Of a stretch of DNA of 64,000 nucleotides, positions 1 through 12,559 are shown piece by piece; the stretch's first letter is position 1; each line of letters opens with the position of its first letter. The position numbers and the translations under genes are program-made. The DNA comes from Harmothoe impar. Lineage: Eukaryota; Annelida; Polychaeta; Phyllodocida; Polynoidae. The stretch covers positions 7,946,861 through 8,010,860 of the forward strand of contig OX381716.1 of assembly GCA_947462335.1 (NCBI GenBank), written 5' to 3'. Below the pieces are notes generated by a model. The model was given only the letters and a program-made list of their open reading frames with translations, made no database searches and was not told the origin of the DNA.

Positions 1-490
1 CACATCCTCAGGTGCTCTCACATCCTGAGGTGCTCCCACACACTGAGCTGCTCCCCACACTGAGCTGCTCCCACACATTGAGCTGCTCCCCGCACTAAGC
101 TGCTCCCACACCCTGAGCTGCTCCCACACACTGAGCTGCTCCCACACACTGAGCTGCTCCCACACACTGAGCTGCTCCCCTCACACTGAGCTGCTCCCAC
201 ACACTGAGCTGCTCCCACACACTGAGCTGCTCCCCACACACTGAGCTGCTCCGACACCCTGAGCTGCTCCGACACCCTGAGCTGCTCCCCTCACACTGAG
301 CTGCTCCGACACCCTGAGCTGCTCCGACACACTGAGCTGCTCCGACACCCTGAGCTGCTCCCACACCCTGAGCTGCTCCGACACCCTGAGCTGCTCCCAC
401 ACCCTGAGGTGCTCCCACATCCTAGGGTGGTCTCACACACTGAGCTGCTCCCACACACTGAGCTGCTCCCACACACTGAGCTGCTCCCTA
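1..490. repeat. Minisatellite array, ~18 bp unit
   Basis: The first 490 bases are a tandem array of a unit close to CTGAGCTGCTCCCACACA, with variants carrying CCGACACC, CCCCTCAC or CCCACACC. Unit length is mostly 17-19 bp and there are about 27 copies. The array is cut by the window edge. It gives long open frames on the minus strand (repeating short Gly/Ser/Cys or Glu-Gln-Leu strings), but these are a by-product of the repeat. Related degenerate arrays lie near 46.9-47.2 kb (same orientation) and 61.36-61.48 kb (inverted). Confidence 0.93.
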
Positions 491-2265
491 TACAACCTAG
501 TTAGCACCTCAGGGGTTCCCCTCTTTAAGCTCCTTATCTGCCTATGTCTGGCACCTCCCCATGACCTGCTCTCCTAATACCCACCCACCCACTCCTCACA
601 GACCTCCTCCTGCCATCTACGTGTTGATGACCTGCTGCTCTGTGAGGCTTTGAATTGAGTCTAGGGGCTGAGGTGAAGCTGAACTGGTGAAGGTGAGGTC
701 AAGCTGAGAGATGGGAATAGAAAGGTGAATCACCCTATGTGCATCCATCAGTCTACCCTTCCGGTGTCAATATATGTTCGAGGGAAGGAACATATAGCCA
801 GATAGGCATGAGGCCCACATGTTAACAGGTGCAGGCATACACATGGACAATGATAAAACATGATAAACAATGACTGCACATTCGAAAGTCCATGTAATGA
901 TTAATACAAAGATAAAGCAAAGGACAAATATAATTGTATCTCTCCAGCCAAATATTGATCATGTTTGTAAACGAAGCATGAAAGTTTGTAAGAGAGATGT
1001 TAGGCTCAGATGTATTTAGCTTGTATTACAGCTAAACATACCCGGGAACTTAACAAAGACATCTAGTGCTATACATTGTATTTAGCCAACATAGGATAAC
1101 TGACATGGCGAGAGATTGATATAACTCTTCTGGGTATCAAGCTGACCCCTGGATTCTGACAATGTGTATCAGGCTGTCGCTACCACTTGACTCATCTGAG
1201 ACAATTAATGGATAATATGAGTAATGTGTCATAATGTTACAACTTGAATTGAATATTTGTCTAATCTTGACTCATTTTTCACAGTTTAAGCTTTAGGTTA
1301 TTCTGATAACAGGGGAACATGTGGAAGCTAATCAGTGATAAAAAAATTGTGAACAGGGCAGTCCAGTGATGTCAAGTAGTAAAGCCATTAGTGTAATACT
1401 TAGAAAGGTTGTAGACACTTGACTCTTGGCTTAAACCATGGCCACTAGAAACAAGTCCTTAAACTGAACAATCAACCTAATTAACTTCCTGGGTTAACAC
1501 AGTGGTACCAAAATAAATCTGACATTTGTATTGGTTTCAGGGCATACATAAGCACAATGTAGATTAAATGTGAATAAAACATGCTGACCACCCCTGCATC
1601 TAAATTACTCTGTCTGCCTGCATTCTAGATTACAAGTCTATATAGGGCTCTTGAGAAATAATTTGACAAAAATTACTGCGATAGATTCGGGTAAATTTAT
1701 CATAGAATTTTGGACGTCAAAAGAATCATTAGACCAACCTTTCTTCTATCAAGACTTAGACTAACCAAACAAAGTTCTTGAATTGAGAAAAATACACATT
1801 AATGATCCATTTAATGTTGGCAATGCAATTAATTGGTATGCACAGCCTTTCCATTAGATCCAGCTTTATTCTAACTGCATCCACAATAATTCTAGCCTGT
1901 CAAGAATATTCTTCATCTAAGCTCCCAAAAGGGTAGTTTCTATGCAACACAAAAGCTTTGAACACCAATACTGCATTCCCACATTCACCCATTCTCTGAT
2001 TTGCCCATTCAGGGTAGGGCTGAATACTTTGTAATGGGATAACTACTCCAGATTTGGTATTATAATTCTTTTACTGAGTTTCATAGTAACAGTCATCCGA
2101 CTTCAGCCTGACTTTGAATTGCTTTGACGGAACAGTTATAAATTGCATCTTGGCCACATGGAATTGTCAAAATCATGGCATGGTCATTTGCATATGCATT
2201 GCATTGGAAACCAAATATGATGTCTCACTAGCAAGCCAAAGGTTGTAATTTATTTAAATACTAAG
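491..2265. other. Gene-free AT-rich stretch with an old repeat block
   Basis: No coding region is supportable. About 1,350-1,620 is a diverged copy of 8,525-8,745: both share a block running from AAGCCATTAGTGT, through ACCATGGC and GAAACAAGTCCT, to a CATAAACATAAT-like segment. The rest shows no structure I recognise. Confidence 0.5.
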
Positions 2266-2269
2266 CAAT

Positions 2270-2515
2270 CCCTGAACTCCAAAAACATAATGTGACTGCG
2301 GAGGGGTTTTCGGCAACCTGGTGACCTGGGTCGTTTTTCAGGCGACTTTTCGACCTGGGGCATTAATTTAAGCGACCTGGCTACTTTTGCACAAAATTTA
2401 TTATGGGATAAAGGGTCTAAAAAAACCACCTTGCGACCTGGTTGTCTTAATTTCGGCGACTTTCCGACCTGAGGGAGGAGACCCCTCTGCACCCCTCATA
2501 ATGAGAAGCATTTCA
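2270..2515. repeat. Cluster of CGACCTGG motifs
   Basis: This ~245 bp block carries at least four copies of a GCGACCTGG or CGACCTG motif with a related GGCGACTTTTCGACCTG phrase at its two ends. It is more GC-rich than its flanks. It encodes nothing recognisable and looks like a small mobile or repeat-derived insert. The family is unknown to me. Confidence 0.45.
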
Positions 2516-3739
2516 CATCCACATCATAAATATTTTCTCCCTCCAGCCCATGAAGTGGAGTGGCTTAATGATATCTGCGATTTGCTAGCAGCAAGAAGAA
2601 GAACAGTGCTCATGTAATTCCACAAAGAGAGCCACTCCACTTCATAAATTTAGTATGTAAACACCAACTTACACCTAAACAGACTAATCTCTCTCTCTCT
2701 TAGACTATTGCCTCGAAAACTGTTATGGTAGGCACTTTAAACAGATAAACAGCCCCATTGTCCCTTCAGTGTTGGCAACTGTATAACAAAAAATTGATTC
2801 AAATTAAGATATATTCTTAGGGATTGAAAATAAGCTATTATTTACGGGGATTTCAAAATAAAAACTCTAAATAGCACCAACCCTATCCAATCCTCAACTC
2901 TATCCATCCTTAACAGTACCCGACATGGGAAAATACTCATATAATTGTTTTTTTTCATACATCAATCATATGTCTCAGAGGTCAACTTAAGTGTTCAAAA
3001 TATACAGACTTCTATTTCTAAATACCACTCATGGCTTGCCTTGTGTTTATCATTGTTTGGAACAATGGTAAACTCAGAGTGGTCATTGACAAATTTCCTG
3101 TTCTGAGCATCACTTATAATATACACATTTAATATCCTGGAATTACCCTATCAATATCAGACATGTAATAATTCATGCACTACTCATTCCCTCATAGGGA
3201 TCCTTTCAGTTCTCAACATCTTAATGTTGATGTACTAAGGTAGGGTTATCCTCAATCATGAACAAAGACTATTAAATATAACTGCACTGTACCTGATACT
3301 TTCAGAAGTCAACTATTGAGAAAAAAAATGATATGAAGCCCATTTTGCAGCCCCGTATAGGACACTAAGGCGGTCATAATGCCAATACAGAGTGTGGCTT
3401 GAGGGCATTACCTTAAAAGGTTTTGAACAGCCTCTCAGTAACAGATGCATGGTGGGACCTGAGAGACCTGAACTAAGTTAGTGAAATGGGGCTTGAAACG
3501 CTTTAATGTGTGTAGAGCTATTGGGTGTTAGCTGTAGAGGGATTCCGTCAAGGGATAAGTTGGGCAGATGATTATCTATACTTATGGTGGTTAATCAAGT
3601 TTAATATTGGCTGAAACAATGATGAATGAAGCTACAGTGCTAACAACCACACGTGCTACTGCCCATATCATGCAGTGGTGTATTACTGTTTAAACCTACC
3701 CTACAAGCAGACCTCACGAATGGCACAAGTTAGAAACGT
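2516..3739. other. Gene-free AT-rich stretch
   Basis: Nothing beyond simple sequence (a short CT run near 2,690 and a T run near 2,946) is evident. No ORF here has conserved features. Confidence 0.5.
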
Positions 3740-3865
3740 GTATATTTGTGATGGAAAACCTCCGCGGACATGTAGTATTTGCTGTAAAACCTCCGAGGCG
3801 TAGCCGAGGAGGTTTTACAGCAAATACTACAGGTCCAAGGAGGTTTTCTAGCTTATACTCCGTCC
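3740..3865. mobile_element. Fold-back element FB-I, copy 1
   Basis: The arms around GAGGCGTAGCCGA are near-perfect inverted repeats. The left arm runs from GGAAAACCTCC through GTAGTATTTGCTGTAAAACC, and the right arm mirrors it, ending GGAGGTTTTCTAGC. The right end, CTTATACTCC, matches the end of copy 2 at 5,115. The element is short, non-coding and MITE-like. Confidence 0.8.
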
Positions 3866-4737
3866 TAGGTACTATACTGAATCTAGTCGGATTATTTAGG
3901 TAATGCTTTGATAGAATTCATCATTTCTTTCATTATAAAACGTCGAGTGGTAAGAGTGGGACTCGTACCCACATATTCTACCTGTGCTGGTCCTCTTACA
4001 TAAGGGTAGTTTGTCATGAGTGAATGCTTTGAGAATAATCCCATGTTCCGAGTGGCATGACAGCCTACGCGAACATGATGGAACGATATTTGTGGATAGG
4101 TATGCCTTTTGCCTGTAATGGACTGCCCAACTCACAGTCCTATCACGGTTGCACTATAGTTCAACTTTTACAGTAAAGAGATGGAATGTAAATCGAGAGG
4201 GCCGAGGAAAAGTTTGCTGGCATCCTACCATTCTCACCCCGGCAAATTCTCATACATGGGGCCCCTATATGCCACCTTCAATTAAGTTTGCACTGATTGG
4301 ATAGGATCAATATAAAGAGTTGACCATGGACAGACAGCAATATAAACATTGATTGACCTCGGCCATCTGTAAGTTGTTGTGATAACGATTATTTTTTAAG
4401 TATAATCCCCAGGTCAGGCATATAATAGAAGTAGCTTCATACCTAGTGAACATCCATCCCCGTTATCTCTCACACTTGCATGGTGAAGCACTGAGCCACT
4501 ACGACACAATTATGCATGCCTTGTACATTTGGGACCTTTTGCAAACCCAATGTGGCTCATGGAACGCAGACATAGGTCCTTATACATACTTTGATGGTAA
4601 TGGTAAAACCCTACCTTATGTCCATGTTTTGTGACCTACGGCATGGTTGCTAAATGCTAAATGTCCCTTGCCAGACATCCACATGGTCCTAGTGAACCCT
4701 TCTTTAGATGGTCTACCCCTCAGTCACCATGTGCAGG
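3866..4737. other. Gene-free stretch
   Basis: No gene is evident. A possible minus-strand box-B-like motif (GGGTACGAGTCCC on that strand) lies near 3,958-3,970, but no matching box A or cloverleaf could be found. Confidence 0.45.
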
Positions 4738-5012
4738 CGCCATGGCTGAGTGGTCTAGGCGCTGGTACGTGGACTTCCTTGGTTCGAGTCTCATTAAAGC
4801 CAATGGTTTTCCTAAACGAATTAGGGCACAAAATCTCCTCGCAGAAATTACAAAACCTCCGCACAGCACTCACAAAACCTCCGGACAGCACTGTCTGTGA
4901 AAAAATCTCCGGACAGCACTTCAAAAACCTCCTGTCAGGGTCGCAGAAACGAGATATGGAAATAAACCTACAGTAAGAACAATAGGACCAATCCTTGAGC
5001 GGAGTATAAGTG
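4738..5012 (+). mobile_element. tRNA-derived SINE, copy 1
   Basis: The head has a pol III box A (TGGCTGAGTGG, 4,743-4,753) and box B (GGTTCGAGTCT, 4,781-4,791), as in tRNA-Ser or tRNA-Leu. The body has repeated phrases of the type CAAAACCTCCGGACAGCAC and ends AGAACAATAGGACCAAT, then GAGCGGAGTATAA. The same body and end occur at 5,588-5,876, which defines a dispersed family. Its tail abuts or overlaps fold-back FB-I copy 2. Confidence 0.78.
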
Positions 5013-5115
5013 ATGGAAAACCTCCCCGGAGCTGTAGTTTTTGCTGTAAAACCTCTGAGGCGTAGCCGAGGAGGTTTTAGAGCAAAAACTAAGGAGGTTT
5101 TCTAGCTTATACTCC
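5001..5115. mobile_element. Fold-back element FB-I, copy 2
   Basis: This is an inverted repeat from GGAGTATAAG to CTTATACTCC around the same loop motif GAGGCGTAGCCGA as copy 1 at 3,740-3,865. The arms contain GGAAAACCTCC and its complement. It shares its left end with the tail of the neighbouring SINE. The fold-back may therefore have inserted into, or been copied together with, the SINE tail. Confidence 0.8.
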
Positions 5116-5287
5116 ATCCTTTACAAATAATCTGTTCATAGTGCATCGATTCAATGGTAAAATTATCAAATGAGTGCAGCATATTTGGTTCGTGTTTGGA
5201 TTCGAAACTTGGTGCATAGAAATGAGGACAGCCTAGAGGGAAGGTCAATCACCTAGTGATTAATTCAAGGGGGTTTAATAGTATATA

Positions 5288-5372
5288 GACACCCGTGGCC
5301 GAATGGATAAGGCCGATGGACAACTCATATGGGCCGCCTTTATACCATGGGCTCGAATCCCACTGAGTGCAT
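5288..5372 (+). other. tRNA-like sequence (SINE head or tRNA remnant)
   Basis: A box A (TGGCCGAATGG, 5,296-5,306) and box B (GGCTCGAATCC, 5,350-5,360) are spaced as in a tRNA with a long variable arm, and a T-rich pol III terminator follows near 5,389. A clean acceptor stem is not seen, so a functional tRNA is not claimed. A tRNA-derived SINE head or pseudogene is more likely. Confidence 0.5.
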
Positions 5373-5587
5373 GTCCTTAGTTAACATCTTTTTTTTTGTG
5401 AGACGTTAACTAGTAGATGATGTGAATACTCAATACTTTACATACAGCCAAACAAGGTGGTTGATTAAATGATTGATGATAGATGATTTTGCTTACTAGA
5501 ATGTGTATCCCTATGGATATAAAAATCAAATCAAGTAAATACAACATGTAATTAACAAAAGAGCATGAACTCTAACATGCTTCACAT

Positions 5588-5876
5588 AGGTCTGCCCCTG
5601 TGGCCCACCTGTTTCGGTGCAGGAGTTTGGTTTGGAATGTTTGCTAACCTAGGTTCGAGTCCCAATAAAGCAGGGTTTTAAGTGAGTGGGAACCAAAAAA
5701 GAACTCCTTCGGAGATTATTTGAAAAAACCTCCGGACAGCAGCAACAAAACCTCCTGACAGAATCCACAAAATCTCCGCACAGCACTTACAAAATCTCCG
5801 CTCATGATGGAGTAATTAGAATATGTGATAAAACCTACACAAAGAACAATAGGCCCAACATCTGAGCGGAGTATAA
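5588..5876 (+). mobile_element. tRNA-derived SINE, copy 2
   Basis: A tRNA-like head contains box B (GGTTCGAGTCC near 5,649) and a degenerate box A. The body repeats phrases such as AAAACCTCCGGACAGCA and ends in ACAAAGAACAATAGGCCCAA, then GAGCGGAGTATAA. It is the same family as 4,738-5,012. Confidence 0.72.
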
Positions 5877-7569
5877 ACCAGGAAACACACAAGCTGTTTA
5901 CACAAGATAGATACAGGAGATCCTCAAGAATAGTGAATGTTCCTAGTGACATGATCAATGGTGATGTGTATTTCCCAAGTTATACTCATGCCAACAACCA
6001 GAAAAGATACGTATGAGATTTTGTTTGCAGGGTACTGATATCAAAACCTATCTTCCACAAGTATGCCTGCTCTCTGTATGATATATCTGATAAGTGGGCG
6101 AGGGGGGGATTGGGATGTAATTAAATGATGACATGTGACTCCCTGGGAGGCAATACAGTAATTAGAGCTTGCTCCTTATCAGTACAGTGCAGTTTATTGC
6201 AGTTTATGAAGGTCTTGATTAAATGTGAGTAGATATCCCAACCATGACATGATCCATGTTTGTGTTGTGTAGACCTTAGCAAGGTCTATGATCGCCGCTA
6301 AGTTTATCTGTCATTTTTAACTTACTGTAGCCAAACTTCTGCAGTTTAAGGGCATCATGATTTGATTTGAAATTCTTTTATTTATCCTGGCAGGATGTAT
6401 GGCCTGGTAGACTGTTTTCAACAAGCACCAGCATTTTCCGATGAGCGGAAGTAAATAAAGGCAACTAAGCCTTTTTCATGGTATAATAGAAAAACACACA
6501 CATTTTGGTGTACGTTCCTATTATGTATACCTTACCTATCAGGTCTTTTATAAAGGATTTGTTATAATTTTTACAATAATAATGATCATTTAGACCAATG
6601 TTTAGGTTAGTACACATAGTCACACAATGTAAAAAGAGGGGATAGAACCCATGCTAGGTAATAGCAATGGGGAGAGAGAAGAATAATGTTTGTTGTTCTT
6701 TCATTATTATTTCTTTATGTGTCCAGTAAATGATACTGGACACAAGTATAAGTGTCCAATACACAGTGCTGTGCTTCATTAGAAGCACAGCCATGTATGC
6801 AAAGGCTTATAATAAGTGTTGGTTCTTCTTATTCAATAAAGGTTTGGCTGTGCTAGGTATGTGTGTGTGAATCCCTAGGGGGAATGGAGGGGAAGAGGGG
6901 GGGGGGTGACCCAAAACTCAACCATAGGGGATATCTGGGAAGGTCTCAATCTTTTTCTTATAGATATCATCATTCCATTGTTTGAATTGTTGCTCATCTC
7001 TAATAGCCCTTGTTTCTGTGGTGAATGAATTCCACCTAGTGGCTAGCCTGCATTCAGCCTGTATCATGCCTACCATGTGTACCTGTATCGTCCTCCTCTG
7101 AATGTCTTCCTGGTGCTAAGCCTATGTTCTATTGTGAGGAATTTATATATAAGGGAATTTATATCATCTCCACAACTTTTTATGGAATTTTATCAAATTA
7201 ATTGACTGGAGGCTCACAAGGTGATCTAGTATACATGGATGCTACACATTGGTTTACTGATTATATTTTATATAACAGGCAGCCTGATCTCAACCTGCTG
7301 GTGAAGAGAATATGACACCAATCAGTTTACATATTGACATTTTAAACTGATTCTCAAATTATCAGCCAAATACCAGTTATTTTTCTGCCTTAACATGAAC
7401 TCTGTAGGCCAACATTGAGGCCTACTTTATAAGCAACCTCTGACTCCTTCCCATTTAGTTCAGATCCTTTCTACACCTTAAGTAGAGCCTTAGGGAAATG
7501 TCCTTTCCAGCCATGTGACCCATCTGCTGAGGATGCTTCAGTGCTGGACGCTCATCAAGGAGGATCACG
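5877..7569. other. Gene-free stretch with a repeat fragment
   Basis: About 5,935-6,050 resembles 38,195-38,400: both contain CAATGGTGATGTGTATTTCC and further on a TTTGCAGGG segment. There is a G-run near 6,898. No coding region is supportable. Confidence 0.5.
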
Positions 7570-7790
7570 GTGCGTACATAGCTGCAGGCACTTAGGAGCT
7601 GTGAGTCTACTTGTACAAGTGTCACACAGTGCATCTACACAATCTAAAGCATTTAGCTGACCATAATGAATGTCCTTTCAGCCCCTTACCGTGCATACAT
7701 GGCTGCAGGCACCAAGAAGCTATGGGTCTACTTGTACAAATGTCACACAGTGCATCCAGACAGTCTAAAGCTTTTTAGTAGCCGCTAAAC
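7570..7790. repeat. Two-copy tandem duplication, period ~121 bp
   Basis: 7,570-7,670 and 7,691-7,790 align throughout: each starts near TGC(G/A)TACAT and continues through GCTGCAGGCAC, TCTACTTGTACAA and GTCACACAGTGCATC to a TCTAAAGC segment. No coding content. Confidence 0.8.
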
Positions 7791-10289
7791 TCCTGAAAAG
7801 GGTCCACAATGTTAACAGTGTGGCAGCTTCTTCTGCACATGCCAGATTGATGTTCATACTCCCCCCTTGAGACAACGTTCTCATCAACAGAGCACACAGT
7901 GACGTAGTCATGTATTATTCTGTATATCAAAGATACTAAATGACATTAGACTGAGCAATAAAAACATGTTAGGGTGGCCTGGTAATTTTCCAGACAGGAT
8001 TAAACTTTTGAAATAAAAGTAATACAATGCTGCTAGCCCTCTTTGAGCACCAAATTTCATAAACTATTATCATGATGCCAACAATTGAATATAAATTATC
8101 TTTTTTGAACATTTTTTTCCAGTAAAAGACAACAACTAAACAAATAGCATGTGCCCCTATCAAAATGAGCAGGAAAAGACACAACTTGTTATTAGTTAAC
8201 AAATATATGCAGACTTTTCTAGAGTAATTTCCAATATTGGTTTCAAATGAAATCATAATTATCAGGCTGATGAGATTGTGTGTATAAAATGTTTTCACCA
8301 TATTCCACAAAACATCTACCCTATAGAAGGCACTTAATACAATGGGATTTAATCATCTCGGTAATATGATCCTAACGTGTACTTGAATAGGACTTGTGTC
8401 AAACTAGCTCATCAACGCTTATATATAGAGCTGCACCCTTTACCACCCTATACTATGCACCAATTAGTCCTCTATAGCTTAAGGCTATTCAGACCTGACA
8501 TATACACGGCAGTTCAATTATAGTCAGTGGCAAAGTCATTAGTGTGGTATTTGGCCTAGGGTGGACACAGGGCACTTCACTCAACCATGGCTGCTTGAAA
8601 CAAGTCCTGAAATGGTCAACCAACTCCATCAACATTGTCATATGACAAAATGATCTGAGAATGATCATTCAAACATTTGCATTGGTACCAGGGTAGCCAT
8701 AAACATAATATGATTCAGATGCAAATGACAAAGTTGACCATTCCTGCATAATTCATTTACATTAGCAACATTAGAAACGACAATACAAGATGCATGTTTA
8801 AAATATGCTCTAAGCCAACTACTGTTCACCCAACCTTTTCCCAAAATGTGTATGCTGCAAATATATGAAAGCAAATACAAACATTGATGATACATTATGC
8901 TTTTCATTTACAGACCATGTTCCTACTGCAAATTATATCATCCTTTTGTCCCCAGTCTAGACATTCTACATCACCTCCCCAAATGCATGGTGTGTATTGT
9001 ACACTCCTTTATTCAGGACACAATGGCAGGACACACCCGGAATACTCGTTGTACACGTGTCTCCACAAAGGAGTTTACGTTAGGACTGTTAATTCTGTTC
9101 ATTGCAGCATGAGCCTGGTATATTGGTGACATTGGAGGTAAGAGATAGGTATAAGGGAGCTTGAACCAGATGGGGTGGCCCACTGCTTACAATCTCACCT
9201 TGCAGTGAGCAACCCCATGATGTAGAATCTAATGTAATTCGTGACTAGAAATGTATAGCATTTATAGTGTATAATTTGTTGGCGGGAAGCATCTTCCATT
9301 GTTACACTACCTATCAGCCTGGTTAAGGTATTATCAATGCATGATTGTATAGGGTAGAGGCACCCTATTAGTTATTCACTATAAGCATCCAATTACATAG
9401 TTCATATTACTATTTCATATCCACTAAATCTTAAAATCGAGGGGAACCTCCTTCTAATAAATAGAATATACCAAATATTTGCCATACCTTACATCGTATT
9501 GTGACTGCTTGACTGCCTGGGTGTTTTTGCTACATATTCAAAACAATAATGAAGAATAAATGGGCAAATTAGTTTTCTTGTTCAATGTTTTTTAACTTCC
9601 TCTTTACCTTTGTTATTCCTAATGATAACTATGGACCTTATGTTGTTTTTTTTTGTGACAATTTAAGTCCACAGTACAACTTTAGGTGCAGGTGTCTGAC
9701 TTTAGGTGCAGTTTCATCTTTTTGAAAAGATATAAAACATGTGGATTAATTATGAAGTGTATTGTTTAGAGCAAGTTGCTAGGAGAGATAAGCTATATAT
9801 CTAATGTGCCCAATGGTACATTCCATATCAAAATACTTATCCTTTAATGGTTTCAAATTTAAAAGGCAAATGTTTGTTGTCCAGGAGCATCCGAAATGGG
9901 TACCTTTACCCTACCTATCATTTCCTGTTATATTTCCGGATCAAATTCCGACATGAAGAGAGTGTATTAATGTTAGCATCATTGTTACAATGACATGCTC
10001 ATTACAGTCGGCTGACGTACCATATAGTAGCGGAAAGGCCAGGAATCATAAGAAACTCTGTCACTAATGACTCTGGCTAGGGACAACCTCTACATGTCTA
10101 TCTGAGTACCCATGCCAAGAGCAATAACGTCATTTGGTTTCATCATTAACATTATTGCTTGCATCAGCAAATATACCAGAGTCAATCAATGATAAGGGCT
10201 CCACATCCCACCTCCTCAACATTCATGCACAGTGCACTGCACAGCTGGGGACTTGTTGTTCCTTCAATGATAAATTAACAAGGTTACCT
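7791..10289. other. Gene-free repeat-derived DNA
   Basis: 8,525-8,745 is the partner of 1,350-1,620. 8,985-9,130 is an inverted, diverged copy of 14,390-14,527; both contain CATGGTGTGTATTGT on one strand. 10,115-10,190 is related to 40,600-40,670 and 27,845-27,895 (a shared CATTATTGCTTGCAT-type phrase in the first two). ORFs here are short and unconserved. Confidence 0.55.
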
Positions 10290-10870
10290 GGAATGCAGTG
10301 CATTGGTCCAAAGAAGTTTTAAGACCGATATAGTTTGGCCAGGGTATGTACCAAGCTTAACCTTCACTAATTAGTTTTTATTACTTACACTGAGTAATTG
10401 ATGAAATAGCCTGCGTGTTTGAATCTCCCTCTTGGAGGTGGGGGGGGGGGGCAAGAAGGTGTGTTGGCTCACTTATTATAACACCATTGCCAATAACAAT
10501 AAAGATTTGCGGTGTCCAAAAAACACGCCTGCATCTATAGTTCTGAGTTAATCAAATATAGAGATGGAACCTTCATAGAATGCGGTGCATTTGTCCTATT
10601 GAGTACAATATCTGCATTAATTATACTATGATTACATATGTCCAGCCAGGGTATGCACCTAGGTTAACCTTCGCTAATAACTATTTACACTGATTGTTTA
10701 AATAAATTGCCTGATGATATTTCGGGGGGGAAGGGGGATATGTGTTTTGCTGGCTTACTAGAGAACTCACCAACAGTAGTGCCAATAACAGTAAAGCTGT
10801 GTGGTATCAATAAACATGCCTGTATCAGCATATTCCTGAGTTATAAAACCTGGAGGTGGAGCCTTTGGTG
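10290..10870. repeat. Two-copy tandem duplication, period ~300 bp
   Basis: The two halves repeat the same ordered phrases: a GGAATGC-type start, CCAGGGTATG, TTAACCTTC, a G-run (10,439 and 10,724), TGCCAATAACA and AACA(T/C)GCCTG. Each half has its own poly-G tract in register, so the duplication included the tract. Confidence 0.72.
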
Positions 10871-11231
10871 TGTATTGCAGTGTGTTGACTCTGCCAATAA
10901 GGAAGGCCTTGATCATGTAAATCAATAGATATAAAACTTGTCTCCCACACAGTGGGATCACTCTTTATACAATCTCACTGCATGGGCATGGCGGTAACTC
11001 ACTATATTGGGTGGGTGCATGAACCGGTCAACCTTTAAATATAGTAGGGTAGGCATGATGTATTCATGCACTAGTTTGCCTTATAAACACATATTGAGCA
11101 TAGCATAAACTTGTATGTAATTCAACGATTCACTAAAAAGGTGGTATAATACTTGGTCAGAGATAATTCTGGATACAGTCACTGCTTGGAGAGTGTCCTT
11201 GTGCCAGGTCCTGCTTTCTTTCTAGAGCACC
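10871..11231. other. Gene-free stretch
   Basis: No gene. The end of this stretch (11,180-11,230) begins a repeat shared with 20,060-20,235, containing GCTTGGAGAGTGTCCTT. Confidence 0.5.
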
Positions 11232-11537
11232 CTGTTGGGCCCTTATTCCTCAGATGACCCCTTAACCCTTCAGGGCCGAGCATTAACTATATTTGATGCC
11301 ATGGGGGCAGAGCATCAACTGTAGTCATCATAACTCAATAGGCTTGGGCTCTAGGGAAGATTAATGGAAAACATCTCGTCCCAACAACCAGTTAAAACAA
11401 TTTGTGGCCGGCCTTAAACGAGTAGCTGTTTGATGGTCAATACGCCATTTGAGGAATAAGGCCATTTAAGGGGTGATCCCTTAAACAGTTACTCGTTTAA
11501 GGGTTAAGGGCTTGTTTGAGGGATAAACGCCCAACAG
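11232..11537. mobile_element. MITE with ~40 bp terminal inverted repeats
   Basis: The ends are inverted copies: CTGTTGGGC...CCCTTAACCCTT on the left and its diverged complement AAGGGTTAAGGG...GCCCAACAG on the right. A second internal inverted pair (AACGAGTAGCTGTTT near 11,417 and AAACAGTTACTCGTT near 11,473) makes a nested hairpin. The related repeat at 20,060-20,235 lacks this ~305 bp, so that copy acts as an empty site. No clear target duplication can be read. Confidence 0.75.
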
Positions 11538-12135
11538 CCCATCATTATGGACCCTGCACATGGTACTTTCTATTACCCTTTCATGGATACCCAAGGCTGT
11601 GGTATGAGTTAATTGGTAAGGCAGGAGGATTAAAGAAAAATGATTTAGGCTAAGAGATCTGTAGTGGAGGAACGAAGAGATATGGGAGTCAGAAACGATG
11701 TAGTAGTGGTTTTCTAAGGGGTATGATGACAGGGTATGAGCTGCATGGGCAGAGGGGAGTTGCTTTTGGAGAAAGGGAGCAGATTAAAGGTTTACAGGAA
11801 ACTGTGTTAGATATGAGGAAAAACAACTTTTTTCATTTTTCTATAGTTGAACAGAAAGAGGAATGTGAAATACAGTTTCAACAATGTAAGTTGTAAATCT
11901 TTGCCATTGTATTTAGTCAGACAATTGCAGTGATCAATAATCTATGCCATGCATGTGGAGATACACTAAGTTAGGGGTACCACTTCATAGAAACCCGTAA
12001 ATATTCACCTGATAACCTAGAGATCATACACAGATGGTTATTGAGGGATTGAGTTACAGGAGATGGCTTGGTGTACATGGACAAAAGGAACATTAAGTTA
12101 ATACAAGACCGCTGTAAACCTGGTTATAACGCATA
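11538..12135. other. Gene-free stretch, end of shared repeat
   Basis: 11,545-11,640 continues the repeat shared with 20,139-20,235 (TATGGACCCTGCA, GTTAATTGGTAAGGCAGGA-like). Beyond it nothing is recognisable. Confidence 0.5.
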
Positions 12136-12559
12136 AGGCCTGGGTCCACTAGCATATATGAGGCCGTTTGTCGTCCTTCAAAACATGAATTTGAATACAA
12201 ATATGAAATATATGTATTGTCTCCCTGTGGACACACCTTGACTACAAAATTCTGAAATACAAAAATGAAATATCAAAATGTGGACGTCAAAAGTGGACAT
12301 TAAAAGTGGACGTTGAAATATCTAACATGTTTGATTTTTAGTGTAGTAATTGGAATATATGCTCTTTATTCCATTGTAGAACCTTGTTCATGTTTGCCCT
12401 GGGCAGTCTGGGCAGCAATTTATAACGCCTAGTGGACACAGCATACCTGCAGTTAAAGTAGAATATATCTACAAAGTATATTCCCAGATATGTACATATT
12501 GCTGGACGTCAAAACGACCATATATTCCACTTTCCTTGTCGTATAATGGACACAGGCCT
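12136..12559. mobile_element. MITE family M2, copy 1
   Basis: The ends are AGGCCTGGGTCCA and TGGACACAGGCCT, a 13 bp terminal inverted repeat with one mismatch. The internal sequence matches copy 2 at 13,216-13,634 over its whole length, including TTTGTCGTCC, GAATTTGAATACAAAT and, near the right end, CTAGTGGACA, which mirrors the left-end TGTCCACTAG type phrase. No ORF. Confidence 0.85.

Noticed and set aside
18..476. Overlapping open frames in the first 0.5 kb
   Set aside because: They arise because the satellite unit lacks stops in those frames; the protein is only the repeat translated.
1..490. CRISPR-like regular repeats
   Set aside because: Units are contiguous with no unique spacers and the context is eukaryotic; this is a minisatellite.
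3940..4020. Minus-strand tRNA gene
   Set aside because: Only a weak box B is present; no box A or cloverleaf could be drawn.
7969..8310. 113-codon hydrophobic minus-strand ORF
   Set aside because: Hydrophobicity follows from the AT-rich base composition; no start context, motif or repeat partner supports a gene.
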